Of a stretch of 64,000 nucleotides of DNA, positions 9,137 to 17,478 are shown in pieces. The DNA lies in the NCBI RefSeq assembly GCF_019130065.1, contig NZ_JAHSPG010000018.1, forward strand, positions 609,910-673,909. Direction: 5' to 3'. This DNA comes from Pinibacter aurantiacus. Lineage in GTDB: Bacteria; Bacteroidota; Bacteroidia; Chitinophagales; Chitinophagaceae. The translations under genes and the position numbers were made by a program. The notes below the pieces were generated by a model, which saw only the letters and a program-made list of their open reading frames with translations, did no database searches and was not told where the DNA came from. Within the stretch, counting starts at the first letter, position 1. Each line of letters begins with the position of its first letter.

Positions 9137-11257
9137 ATGCCTTTACTCAACGCACATAATATATCCCTTCCTATTGCTGATCCCGTTCTAAAGTTTTTAC
9201 TGGAACTGATCATCATTCTGGGAGCGCCATTACTGCTTAACAAAGTTAAAGTTCCTCACCTCATCGGGCTGATCGTTGCAGGCGCGATCGTTGGGCCAAA
9301 TGGCTTCAACCTTCTTGCACGCGACAGCAGTGTTGTTGTTACCGGAACCACCGGACTACTTTACATTATGTTCCTCGCCGGCCTTGAAATTGACATGGGC
9401 GAGTTCAAAAAAAACAAATGGAAGAGCCTCACATTTGCAGTTTACACCTTTTCCGTTCCATTCATACTTGGGTTCATCGGAGGCCACTATATCTTGCATT
9501 TTTCATTGCTTACCACACTTTTGTTTGCAAGTCTTTTTTCCTCACACACGCTCATTGCATATCCGCTTGTAAGCAAATTGGGAATCACCAAAAACCGCTC
9601 CGTAAACATTTTGGTTGGCGGAACGATGATCACCGATGTATTGTCGCTGTTGGTATTGGCAGCAGTAGTAGGATTAACGGAAGGCAATGCGACACAAACG
9701 TTTTGGATAAAATTGGGAGTATCCTGTATTGCGTTTGGCCTGATCGTGTTGTTGCTTTTTCCCATCATTGCGAAATGGTTCTTTAAAAATGTTGAGGACA
9801 AAATATCACAATATATTTTTGTGTTGGTGGTCATCTATCTCGCTGCACTCATTGCAGAGCTGGCGGGCATTGAAGACATTATCGGTGCTTTTTTTGCAGG
9901 GCTGGCACTAAACAGACTCATACCGAGATCGTCGGCATTAATGAATCGTGTTGAATTTGTCGGCAATGCAATATTCATTCCCTTCTTCCTCATCAGCGTA
10001 GGCATGCTGGTAGATTTCAGGGCTTTTATTCAAAGCTGGGAAACGCTTGGCGTGGCCGGCATTATGATTGTTTCTTCCATTGGCGGTAAATGGCTCGCGG
10101 CACTTATAACGCAAAAAACCTTTCGCCTTACAAATGACGAAGGCAAACTTATTTTCGGCCTGAGTTCTGCTTCAGCCGCGGCCACACTGGCTTCTGTGAT
10201 GGTGGGTTATAATATCATTGTGTCTGAAACGGCAGCAGGAGAACCGGTAAGATTGTTGAGCGAACATGTGCTTAATGGAAGCATCTTGCTGATCCTCATC
10301 TCATGTACCGTATCATCTTTGGTTACCATGTCCGCTGCGCAGAAAATAGCAACAGCCACCAACGAAAGCACCGTTGCAGAAGACAATGAAGAAGAAAGAA
10401 TTTTGATTGCCATCAAACACCAGAGCATGGTGGATGTGATGGTCAATGTAACCTTGCTTTTAAAATCGAAAGCAAATACCAAAAATCTTTTTGCCATCAA
10501 TGTGATCAACGAAGAGAAGAATGAATCGTCCGTTAAGAATGCAGAAAAGGTTTTGGAAGAGGCAGTTAAAGCAGCCGCAGCTGCAGATGTAGAACTAAAT
10601 TCGATTATGCGCTATGATAATGATGTGATGTCGGGCATCAACAACGCAATAAAAGAACAAAGGATAACGGACCTCATCATTGGCCTCCAGCAGGACAAAG
10701 GATTTTCACCATCCCTCATGTATAATTTATACAACGGATACTTGCAGAATGACAACATCAACGTCATGCTTTACAACGCTGCACAACCCATTTCTACAGT
10801 CAAAAGTTACACCGTGCTGATACCGCAGCTTGCCCGTCAGGAACCGGGCTTTTTGCATGTACTGATACATATCTGGAACATTGCAAGAAACTCCGGCGCC
10901 ACCATGAATTTTTATGCCAATGGGCCGGAGCTGGATATATTGCAAGCCATTCACAAAAAATCTTCCATTGAAGCAACTTTCCAAAAGCTTGAACACTGGA
11001 AAAAAGGAGAAGAGATTGCGGCATCGTTAAAAGAAAACGAAGCGTTATTTGTTATCCTCGCAAAAAGGGGTATGGTATCCTACACGCCAAGAATGAAAAT
11101 GATCCCTGACTTTTTAAATGGTCATTTGCAAGATCGCAGCTTCATGCTCTTCTTTCCTTTTTCAGAGGCAGAAACAAGCATTGGTGAAAAAAGGGCCATC
11201 AGCAATCATAGTGACTTTATGGAAATCGGAAGAGCCATTAAGAAGCTGTTTGGGTAG
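9137..11257 (+). CDS. CPA2-family cation/proton antiporter with C-terminal stress-type domain
   Basis: A 706-residue inner-membrane protein. Residues 20-410 carry about twelve hydrophobic segments and match the sodium/hydrogen exchanger (KefB/NhaS3-like) fold: PHLIGLIVAGAIVGPNGF near the N-terminus, MFLAGLEIDM in the core, and LAGIEDIIGAFFAGLALNRLIP in the ion-binding half. Residues 425-706 are soluble and look like tandem universal-stress-protein-type nucleotide-binding domains (RILIAIKHQSMVDVMVNVTLLL), a common regulatory tail in Bacteroidota members. It exchanges protons for sodium or potassium and so sets pH and ion balance. No TrkA-N domain is visible, which argues against a true Kef system. 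It is co-directional with and directly follows the small lipoprotein gene. Confidence 0.88.
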   Translation: MPLLNAHNISLPIADPVLKFLLELIIILGAPLLLNKVKVPHLIGLIVAGAIVGPNGFNLLARDSSVVVTGTTGLLYIMFLAGLEIDMGEFKKNKWKSLTFAVYTFSVPFILGFIGGHYILHFSLLTTLLFASLFSSHTLIAYPLVSKLGITKNRSVNILVGGTMITDVLSLLVLAAVVGLTEGNATQTFWIKLGVSCIAFGLIVLLLFPIIAKWFFKNVEDKISQYIFVLVVIYLAALIAELAGIEDIIGAFFAGLALNRLIPRSSALMNRVEFVGNAIFIPFFLISVGMLVDFRAFIQSWETLGVAGIMIVSSIGGKWLAALITQKTFRLTNDEGKLIFGLSSASAAATLASVMVGYNIIVSETAAGEPVRLLSEHVLNGSILLILISCTVSSLVTMSAAQKIATATNESTVAEDNEEERILIAIKHQSMVDVMVNVTLLLKSKANTKNLFAINVINEEKNESSVKNAEKVLEEAVKAAAAADVELNSIMRYDNDVMSGINNAIKEQRITDLIIGLQQDKGFSPSLMYNLYNGYLQNDNINVMLYNAAQPISTVKSYTVLIPQLARQEPGFLHVLIHIWNIARNSGATMNFYANGPELDILQAIHKKSSIEATFQKLEHWKKGEEIAASLKENEALFVILAKRGMVSYTPRMKMIPDFLNGHLQDRSFMLFFPFSEAETSIGEKRAISNHSDFMEIGRAIKKLFG

Positions 11258-11270
11258 GGTGTGTGGAAGG

Positions 11271-11355
11271 AAGTTGTTGGTTGTTAGTTGTTGGTTGTTA
11301 GCGTTCAATGTCAAATGATCGTTATTAATGGCTAACAACTAACAACTAACAACTT
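11271..11355. repeat. Inverted repeat of TTGTTAG/CTAACAA words
   Basis: A tandem of GTTGTTGG and TTGTTAG words (11271-11302) is answered by CTAACAACTAACAACTAAC (11332-11350) and flanking bases to 11355, so the spacer after the antiporter gene can form a hairpin of about 25 base pairs. The same words recur at 52631-52662. It may end the antiporter transcript. Confidence 0.75.
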
Positions 11356-11501
11356 AACAACACAATAACCATTGGATAACAACCGAACAGGACAGACCAA
11401 GACGCAGAATTTCCTCGGGATCGTTATTTTTAGCAGGCCGGAGATTTTGTATGCAGATGCACTCCGGTAAAGATTTGCTTACCAAATACGCATAAAAGCA
11501 T

Positions 11502-12689
11502 ATGAAGTTTTCTATAGTCCTGATTGGCTTCCTGGCATGGTTAATCCCATGCAATAGCAGTGCACAAAACAGTTCGCAAAAAACTCCCGACAGCATTGCG
11601 CAGGGTCCTTTTGCAGACAATTCAAATCATTGGTACATGGGGCCGGATAAAAGCCGCATGATCAATCCATTGCCCGGCAAGCCGCGCTATCAGCCAACAC
11701 AATTGACAGAAATAGGGGACAATATTCTCCTTTTCCAGAAATCCAACGGCGGGTGGGCAAAGAACTACGATGTGTTCGCCGTTCTCTCAGAGGCGCAAAA
11801 AGATTCCGTTCGTGAACGTCGCGACGAGTTAAACACCACTTTCGACAACGGTACATGCTTCACGCAGATTGCCGCGCTTTCAATTGTTTATAAATCTACC
11901 GGAACAAATAAATACAAAGAAGCTGCGCTGAGAGGCATCGATTATTTGCTGTCTGCTCAATACGCTAATGGCGGATGGCCGCAATACTATCCGCTGGAAA
12001 AAGGTTACAGCAGGGAAATCACCTATAACGATGGTGCTTTTGAAGGTGTAATGCAGTTGCTAAAAAACATTCTAGATGGTTCACCGCAATACGATTACCT
12101 GGATGCAAAATACCGCAAGAGAGTCGGCGAAGCATTTGCAAAAGGACTTGACTGCATCGTAAAAACACAGATCAATGATGCGGGCACACCAACAGCATGG
12201 TGCCAGCAATACGACGAACACACGCTTCAACCGGCATGGGCGAGAAAATTTGAACCCGCCAGCATAAGCAATGGCGAAAGCTCCGGGATTGTACTTTTCC
12301 TGATGAGCATTGATCATCCTGATGATCATGTGGTAGACGCGGTTCAGAACGCAATAAAGTGGTTCCAGGATTCTAAAATTTACAACACGAAAGTGGTAAC
12401 GGTGCCTGCACCAACAATGCAAACACCTTTTCGTACATCTACAACCGATCGCGTAGTGGTGACAGACTCAACGGCACCTCCGATCTGGACTCGTTATTAT
12501 GAGCTTAAAACACACAGACCTTTATTCTGCAATCGCGATAGCAAAGTTGTCTACTCGTTAGCTGAAGTAGAGCGCGAAAGACGTGATGGCTATGCATGGT
12601 ACACCTACGCACCGCAAAAAGTACTGGACAAGTATACCGCGTGGCAAAAGAAATGGGCACCGGGGAATGATGTGCTTGCACATAAATAA
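11502..12689 (+). CDS. Secreted PL10 pectate lyase
   Basis: A 395-residue protein with a signal peptide ending near NSSAQ (residue 22). The PL10 (alpha/alpha) toroid is recognised by NILLFQKSNGGWAKNYD, TTFDNGTCFTQ, ANGGWPQYYP, ITYNDGAF, TAWCQQYDE and the active-site segment ARKFEPASISNGESSG; length fits the catalytic module of the family. PL10 enzymes cleave de-esterified homogalacturonan by calcium-dependent beta-elimination. It stands alone between two repeat-filled spacers, not beside other pectin genes, but could feed on the same plant material as the glycosidases at 1-8361. A polar, Thr-rich stretch near residue 310 (PAPTMQTPF, STTDRVVVTDSTA) looks like a surface loop. Periplasmic or secreted location is inferred. 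Confidence 0.92.
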   Translation: MKFSIVLIGFLAWLIPCNSSAQNSSQKTPDSIAQGPFADNSNHWYMGPDKSRMINPLPGKPRYQPTQLTEIGDNILLFQKSNGGWAKNYDVFAVLSEAQKDSVRERRDELNTTFDNGTCFTQIAALSIVYKSTGTNKYKEAALRGIDYLLSAQYANGGWPQYYPLEKGYSREITYNDGAFEGVMQLLKNILDGSPQYDYLDAKYRKRVGEAFAKGLDCIVKTQINDAGTPTAWCQQYDEHTLQPAWARKFEPASISNGESSGIVLFLMSIDHPDDHVVDAVQNAIKWFQDSKIYNTKVVTVPAPTMQTPFRTSTTDRVVVTDSTAPPIWTRYYELKTHRPLFCNRDSKVVYSLAEVERERRDGYAWYTYAPQKVLDKYTAWQKKWAPGNDVLAHK

Positions 12690-12710
12690 GAGATGTTCGC
12701 ATCTTAAAAT

Positions 12711-13020
12711 TTACCACTAAGACACTCAGGACACTAAGGTTCACTAAGAGTTTTTTTTACCACAGAGTTCACGGAGTTTTTTTTCACAGAGTAAAGGAGG
12801 ATATACTTCGGAATAGATAGCAGATCACTAAAACAAAAAAGGGAACAGAGATATGTATTAGTGTCTTTGTCTCTTCTCTCTTTAACCAACTATTTATTTC
12901 GGAAGAACTTCTCCTTTCCTCTGTGAAAAAAGGCTCCATTCCTCTGTGGTTAGAAATAGGAAAGCTGCACTGGCAAAATGCCTTAGTGAAACTTAGTGTT
13001 CTTAGTGCCTTGGTGGTGAA
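12711..13020. repeat. Nested double inverted repeat (CACTAAG family outside, CACAGAG family inside)
   Basis: This 310-base spacer between the PL10 and Crp-type genes is built as two concentric inverted repeats. Outer arms: CACTAAG words at 12713-12749 and CTTAGTG words at 12981-13018. Inner arms: CACAGAG/ACGGAG words at 12759-12799 and CTCTGTG words at 12911-12950. The two families occur separately elsewhere (43406-43488; 19088-19237). Nothing in between looks coding. Confidence 0.8.
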
Positions 13021-13088
13021 GAAATCCTGCACAATTTTGGATCCCCACTACCGCTAACACTACTTCGAGTTATTGCTTATTTTAGCGT

Positions 13089-13673
13089 ATGGATTCATTA
13101 CTTCAGGCTATCCGTTCATATGCTCCTATCTCACAAGCTGAGGGTGAATATTTTTATTCATTCTTCCGTAAGGTAAAATACAAGAAGAACACCTTATTGC
13201 TGGAAGAAGGCTCCGTTGCGCATGAGGTATTTTTTGTGGAGAAAGGTTGCCTTCGCCAATTTTTCTTTACTGAAAAAGGAGTGGAGAAGACCTGCAACTT
13301 TGTATTTGAACAAGAGTTCCTCACTGACCTTGAAAGCTTCTCGCGGCAAACCAGGGCTACCACCAACATCATCGCACTGGAACCTACGGAGTGCCTTGTG
13401 ACAACCTGCAAGGACCTTGTAGAATGTATGGCTGCTTCGCCTGCCGTTGCATCCTTCTTCAATGTTATTGTTGAAAATGTAGCAACCGCGAATATCAGGC
13501 GCATACAATCTTTGTTATCACAGTCACCCGAGCAGCAGTTTGAAGTGTTGCTGCAGAACAGCCCGAAGATATTACAACGTGTGCCACAGCGTTACATCGC
13601 ACAATACCTGGGCATCGCTCCTGAAAGCCTTAGCCGCATCCGTAAGCGGGCGTTGGTAGCAGCAAAATCTTAA
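13089..13673 (+). CDS. Crp/Fnr-family transcriptional regulator
   Basis: A 194-residue cytoplasmic protein. Residues 20-115 form a cyclic-nucleotide-binding-type beta-roll (LLLEEGSVAHEVFFVEKGCLRQFF, then FLTDLESF), with no obvious RSA phosphate-binding motif, so cAMP binding is doubtful. The C-terminal winged helix ends in RVPQRYIAQYLGIAPESLSRIRKR, the typical recognition helix of the Bacteroidota members of this family. Such proteins often act as local regulators of the adjacent gene. The following NAD(P)-binding protein is on the same strand 137 bases later, behind a repeat, and is the likely target; this is inference. The target site was not identified. Confidence 0.9.
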   Translation: MDSLLQAIRSYAPISQAEGEYFYSFFRKVKYKKNTLLLEEGSVAHEVFFVEKGCLRQFFFTEKGVEKTCNFVFEQEFLTDLESFSRQTRATTNIIALEPTECLVTTCKDLVECMAASPAVASFFNVIVENVATANIRRIQSLLSQSPEQQFEVLLQNSPKILQRVPQRYIAQYLGIAPESLSRIRKRALVAAKS

Positions 13674-13707
13674 CCCGTGTTATCGTTTTTTGCTGAGGCA
13701 GATGCTA

Positions 13708-13810
13708 GTTTTGAGTTATGAGTATTAAGTATTGAATCGGTTGAAGTTCAACCAAACGAACCGATACATGCAGCTTAAAACTCATCACTCATAATTCACA
13801 ACTCATAACT
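13708..13810. repeat. Inverted repeat abutting the start codon of the following gene
   Basis: Words such as GAGTTATGAGTATTAAG (13713-13729) are answered by ACTCATCACTCATAATTC and CAACTCATAACT (13780-13810). The right arm ends at the base before ATG 13811, so a folded mRNA would bury the ribosome entry region of the epimerase-like gene. Confidence 0.65.
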
Positions 13811-14725
13811 ATGACACAAGTAATTCTCGGCGTTGGTGGTGACATCGGCAACCCCCTGGCAAAAGAACTAAAACAATATACCAGCAAAGTAAGATTGGTA
13901 TCGCGCCACCCCGAACAGATAAATGGAGACGACGAACTTTTGCCTGCTGATTTATTATCTGCTGAACAGGCAGACAAAGCAGTTGCGGGCGCATCAGTAG
14001 CTTATCTTATTGTGGGCCTGAAATATGACCTGCGCATTTGGCAAAAGGATTGGCCCACCATCATCAATAATGTAATTAATGCGTGCCTTAAACATGGAAC
14101 CAAACTGGTTTTCTTCGACAACATCTATATGTACGATAAGAGTGCCATTCCACACATGACCGAAGAAAGTCCATTGAATCCTCCCTCTAAAAAAGGCAAA
14201 GTGAGATTGCAGATCGTAGAAGCGATACGGAATGCTATTTCTCAAAAGGGATTGCAGGCATTGATCGCCAGAAGCGCAGACTTTTATGGCCCGGGAGCAA
14301 AACATGGCCTCCTGAACGTTTTGGTATTGGACCCTCTTTCAAAAAATAAGAGAATGAGCTGGCAATCCAATGTACATAAAACGCATTCCTTTACGTACAC
14401 ACCAGATGCAGCAAAAGCTACAGCCATTTTGGGCAACACAGACAGTGCCTATGGTCAAACCTGGCACCTTCCAACTTCTTCACAGCGATGGACAGGCGAA
14501 AAGTTTATTACCTACGCTGCCTCCATGAAAGGCGCAAAAACATCTTACAATTTGTACAGTCCGCTTCTTCTTTCTTTAGCAGGATTGTTCGACAGAACAA
14601 TCAAAGAACTGGTTGAAATGCAGTACCAGAACAACCAGGACTATTTTTTCGACAGCCAAAAGTTTTGCAAAGCGTTTAATTTCACTCCAACCAGTTATGA
14701 AGTTGGGATGAAGGCATTGATTTGA
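13811..14725 (+). CDS. NAD(P)-binding Rossmann protein, NAD-dependent epimerase/dehydratase-like
   Basis: A 304-residue soluble protein. The N-terminus has a beta-alpha-beta Rossmann start with GVGGDIGNPLAKEL, a variant of the GxxGxxG dinucleotide motif, followed by RLVSRHP, whose arginines suggest NADPH preference. FFDNIYMYDKS is at the position of the catalytic Tyr region of extended short-chain dehydrogenases but the canonical YxxxK is not intact, and ARSADFYGPG matches the family. It resembles atypical epimerase or NmrA-like proteins; the substrate is unknown. Its gene follows a Crp-type regulator and may be controlled by it. The stop codon at 14723-14725 is already part of the TTTGAGGA repeat that fills the next spacer. 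Confidence 0.8.
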   Translation: MTQVILGVGGDIGNPLAKELKQYTSKVRLVSRHPEQINGDDELLPADLLSAEQADKAVAGASVAYLIVGLKYDLRIWQKDWPTIINNVINACLKHGTKLVFFDNIYMYDKSAIPHMTEESPLNPPSKKGKVRLQIVEAIRNAISQKGLQALIARSADFYGPGAKHGLLNVLVLDPLSKNKRMSWQSNVHKTHSFTYTPDAAKATAILGNTDSAYGQTWHLPTSSQRWTGEKFITYAASMKGAKTSYNLYSPLLLSLAGLFDRTIKELVEMQYQNNQDYFFDSQKFCKAFNFTPTSYEVGMKALI

Positions 14726-15120
14726 AAATTTGAGGATTTGAGGATTTGAGGATTTGAAAATTGATGTCTTCTGCTCGGCATTGCAACGGTTATAAACAGT
14801 ATTTCTAATGATGCGATAACAACGCATAACCAATGTGCTTGGTTTTGCAGGTTTTTCCGATTGCGGGGTTCCTGCGGCCATGAAAGAAAGACTGCTTGTC
14901 ATCCCGACGAAGGAGGGATCTGAGTGTTTACACTGACAGCGTGTTAATGTGAGACACAGATCCCTCGTACCTCGGGATGACAAGCAACCTTCTTTTAATT
15001 CTTCAAACAGGTTAATTAAACAACATCAAGTCTTTTAGTTAACATGTCGTTTATTGCCGAACAAAAGAGCAAGTCGCAACTCTCATTTTCAAATTTTCAA
15101 ATCCTCAAATTTTCAAATTA
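14719..15120. repeat. Long inverted repeat of TTTGAGGA/TCCTCAAA words
   Basis: Left arm at 14719-14763 is a tandem of ATTTGAGG and TTTGAAAA words and starts over the stop codon of the preceding gene. The right arm at 15081-15120 is its approximate reverse complement. The 320-base interior contains a second, unrelated inverted repeat at 14894-14985. The spacer has no credible reading frame. Confidence 0.78.
14894..14985. repeat. Inverted repeat of GTCATCCCGA...AGGGATCTG type
   Basis: GCTTGTCATCCCGA (14894-14907) pairs exactly with 14972-14985, and GAGGGATCTG (14913-14922) pairs exactly with 14957-14966. The result is an almost continuous 92-base hairpin. This sequence is of a dispersed type I associate with Bacteroidota genomes; copy number here could not be checked. 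Confidence 0.85.
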
Positions 15121-15153
15121 CTATATTGCAAAACAATCATCCGTTTAATTGCC

Positions 15154-16122
15154 ATGCGAATAACACAGTTGCTATTTTGTTTGATGTTTATTTTTGCAAT
15201 GCTAAAAAATGTCACGGCACAGAAAATCACTTTGCGAAAGGATACGCTGGCGAAAGAGATAAAGGTTTATGCCGGAGGCAAATTATTCACCAGCTTTTGC
15301 TACAGCGATACCCTCACAAAGCCCATCCTGTATCCCGTATACGACGGTGACGGCACAACTATCACGCGTGGCTTCCCTTTTCAGCCGCGACCAGGAGAGC
15401 CAACAGATCACCCTCACCACCAGGGAATCTGGTTCAACTATGAGAATGTAAACGGCATCGATTTTTGGAACAACTCGTATGCGATTCCTGCAGCAAAGAA
15501 ACATCTGTACGGCTCCATTAAAACAGGAAGTTTTTCTTCAACCATACAAAACAAAACAGCACTCATCAATTATACGGCCAGTTGGAACGACATCAACAAG
15601 CAGGCTTTGGTTAAGGAAAACACAACACTGACGTTTTCTGCTAAAAATAATATCCGCATCATCGATCGCACCACAACATTACAGGTAGTAAACGATGTAA
15701 CTTTTAATGACACCAAAGACGGATTGATCGCAATGCGTGTTGCGCATGAATTGCAGATCCCTGTAAAAGGCGACACCATTGCCAATGGCAACTATATCAG
15801 CAGCGAAGGAAAGACGGGGGATTCCGTTTGGTCAACACGCGCCGCATGGTGCATGCTGTATGGGAAAATAGGGGGACATGTTACAAGCATTGTTATACTG
15901 GATAACAAAAACAATCCGGGCTATCCCACTTACTGGCATGCAAGAGGTTATGGATTGTTTGCTGCGAACCCCTTGGGACAAAAGATTTTCAGCAATGGCA
16001 AACTTGCATTGAACCTGCGTCTTGCAAAAGGAGAGAGCATCTCGTTTCGATACAGAATTGTGATTGCAACAGGTGATAGGGAATTAAGCACCCAACAGAT
16101 TGAGCAACTGTCAAAGTTTTAA
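15154..16122 (+). CDS. Secreted DUF6807 (PmoA-like) protein
   Basis: A 322-residue protein with a signal peptide (LLFCLMFIFAMLKNVTAQ). PVYDGDGTTITRGFPF, DHPHHQGIWFNYENVNGIDFW and the C-terminal YPTYWHARGYGLFAANPLG are the signature of DUF6807, often annotated PmoA-like because of old matches, although no methane monooxygenase is involved. The clustered histidines (DHPHHQG, WHARGY) suggest a metal or sugar site on a beta-sandwich. Members usually sit near glycan or sugar-oxidation genes and their reaction is not established. The gene is flanked by repeat-filled spacers on both sides and converges with the esterase gene. Confidence 0.85.
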   Translation: MRITQLLFCLMFIFAMLKNVTAQKITLRKDTLAKEIKVYAGGKLFTSFCYSDTLTKPILYPVYDGDGTTITRGFPFQPRPGEPTDHPHHQGIWFNYENVNGIDFWNNSYAIPAAKKHLYGSIKTGSFSSTIQNKTALINYTASWNDINKQALVKENTTLTFSAKNNIRIIDRTTTLQVVNDVTFNDTKDGLIAMRVAHELQIPVKGDTIANGNYISSEGKTGDSVWSTRAAWCMLYGKIGGHVTSIVILDNKNNPGYPTYWHARGYGLFAANPLGQKIFSNGKLALNLRLAKGESISFRYRIVIATGDRELSTQQIEQLSKF

Positions 16123-16187
16123 AGAAGCTAATATTTACCTCTGACATCGACCTAAGGTCTATCTGTTCAAAGAATAGATGACATCTT

Positions 16188-16368
16188 ACATGCCGCCCCT
16201 ACGGGGCTGGCTCCATGTTTTGGAGATTGTTTTTTTCTACGAACCTGTAGCCCCTATGGGGCTGTTCACACCTCAAAGCAAGCTACAAACAGCCCCTTCG
16301 AGGCAAAACGTTCGTAGGCAATACCACATTACCGCGATAAAAATTCCAGTCCCGTAGGGGCGACATGT
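16188..16368. repeat. Cruciform-like element of CCCCTAYGGGG palindromes between convergent genes
   Basis: Outer arms 16188-16210 and 16346-16368 are reverse complements at 21 of 23 positions, and each contains a CCC(C)TACGGGG palindrome. Inside, CTACGAAC (16237-16244) pairs with GTTCGTAG (16310-16317), and the GCCCCTATGGGGC and AGCCCC segments add further stems. The element occupies most of the 305-base gap between the stops of the DUF6807 and esterase genes and probably ends transcription from both sides. Confidence 0.8.
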
Positions 16369-16427
16369 TAAATATCGCGAAGCGAAAGATGTTTAGTTTG
16401 CCTAAGGCTAACGGTTATATAATTCAC

Positions 16428-17210
16428 CTATTTATGCTGCCGAAACAGCCATTCGATCATAAGCGGATCGGTATAAGCTCCCAGCCAGGCAAAGTGCCCC
16501 ACTTCCGGCAGCATGGTAAAGCCCGGTCGTGCACCAGCTTTCCATAACGCCTCCAGCATATTGAGTGAGAACTCCGGGTTAACAGCAGGATCTTCGGCTC
16601 CGGTGAACATCCAGATAGGAATTTTCGCAATAGCCCCTGCCTTCGCAGGATCACCTCCACCACACACAGGAACCGCTGCTGCAAAAAGATTGGGCTCACG
16701 CTCTATCGCATCAAAGGTTCCGAAGCCACCCATTGAAAGTCCGGTTATGTAAATGCGGGATGTATCTATTTGTCCATCCGCCTTCATCTTTTTTATCAGG
16801 GCAAGCAGCAATTCCATAGGCTTGGTTGGAGTAGGAGCCAAGGGCGCAGTAATTGAGTTACGGCTGCTGCCGGGTGGCGTCCAACCTGAATTTGCGGGAC
16901 ATTGCGGCGCAATAATAACCGCGGGATACTTTAATAGATTTTGCTCACTTGCAAAATTCATCACGCCCCATTTCAATTGCGAGATATTATCAGCGCCACG
17001 TTCACCCGACCCATGCAGGAAAATCAACAGCGGATAATGTCGCTTTGGATTTGCATCAGGGTTAAGCTGGCGGTAATAAAGCGTATCACCCTTACCGTTG
17101 GTATAGAATTGCGGACTGAAATTAGTTTTTTCCTGGGCCTTTGTAGAAATGACCGCAAGAACAGCAACGATCATGATGATGACTTGTAGCGATGTAGTTT
17201 TTAAAAACAT
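16428..17210 (-). CDS. Secreted alpha/beta-hydrolase (carboxylesterase/feruloyl-esterase-like)
   Basis: A 260-residue protein with an N-terminal signal (MFLKTTSLQVIIMIVAVLAV...KAQ). The alpha/beta-hydrolase fold is clear: oxyanion segment LIFLHGSGERG near 62-72, nucleophile Ser159 in GLSMGG, Asp207 in GAEDPAV and His239 in EVGHFAW. It belongs to the predicted-peptidase/phospholipase-carboxylesterase group that in Bacteroidota often removes acetyl or feruloyl groups from plant polysaccharides, so a glycan-esterase role is possible in this glycan-rich region. The gene faces the DUF6807 gene tail to tail, and its upstream side is a 268-base spacer shared with the divergent peptidase E-like gene. 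Confidence 0.85.
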   Translation of the reverse strand: MFLKTTSLQVIIMIVAVLAVISTKAQEKTNFSPQFYTNGKGDTLYYRQLNPDANPKRHYPLLIFLHGSGERGADNISQLKWGVMNFASEQNLLKYPAVIIAPQCPANSGWTPPGSSRNSITAPLAPTPTKPMELLLALIKKMKADGQIDTSRIYITGLSMGGFGTFDAIEREPNLFAAAVPVCGGGDPAKAGAIAKIPIWMFTGAEDPAVNPEFSLNMLEALWKAGARPGFTMLPEVGHFAWLGAYTDPLMIEWLFRQHK

Positions 17211-17478
17211 ATGGTTATATATTTTGAATGTAGCAGCTACTCAATATAAATCAAATATGTTACAGTTACCAGTAAAAAACATAACGTTGACCGGGAAATA
17301 AAATGCCGCCATACCTTGTTAAAGTAACGCTTTGGGGGCTATCTTTCTTTCTCTTAAATATGGCACAGAAGCATGTTGCTATTTCTGATTTTAATTTCAA
17401 CCTTTGAAATATTTTTTAAAGAACCCACCTACAACTCTCGCCCGTTAATCAAAACATTGTTCAGCAAAAAAACTAAGC

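Noticed and set aside
12711..13020. CRISPR-like array
   Set aside because: Words repeat but are degenerate, lack uniform spacers of constant length, and are arranged as inverted arms, not direct repeats; no cas genes are present.
16753..17189. Open frames on the plus strand opposite the esterase gene
   Set aside because: They have no recognisable motif, and the minus-strand frame has the full catalytic triad and a signal peptide.
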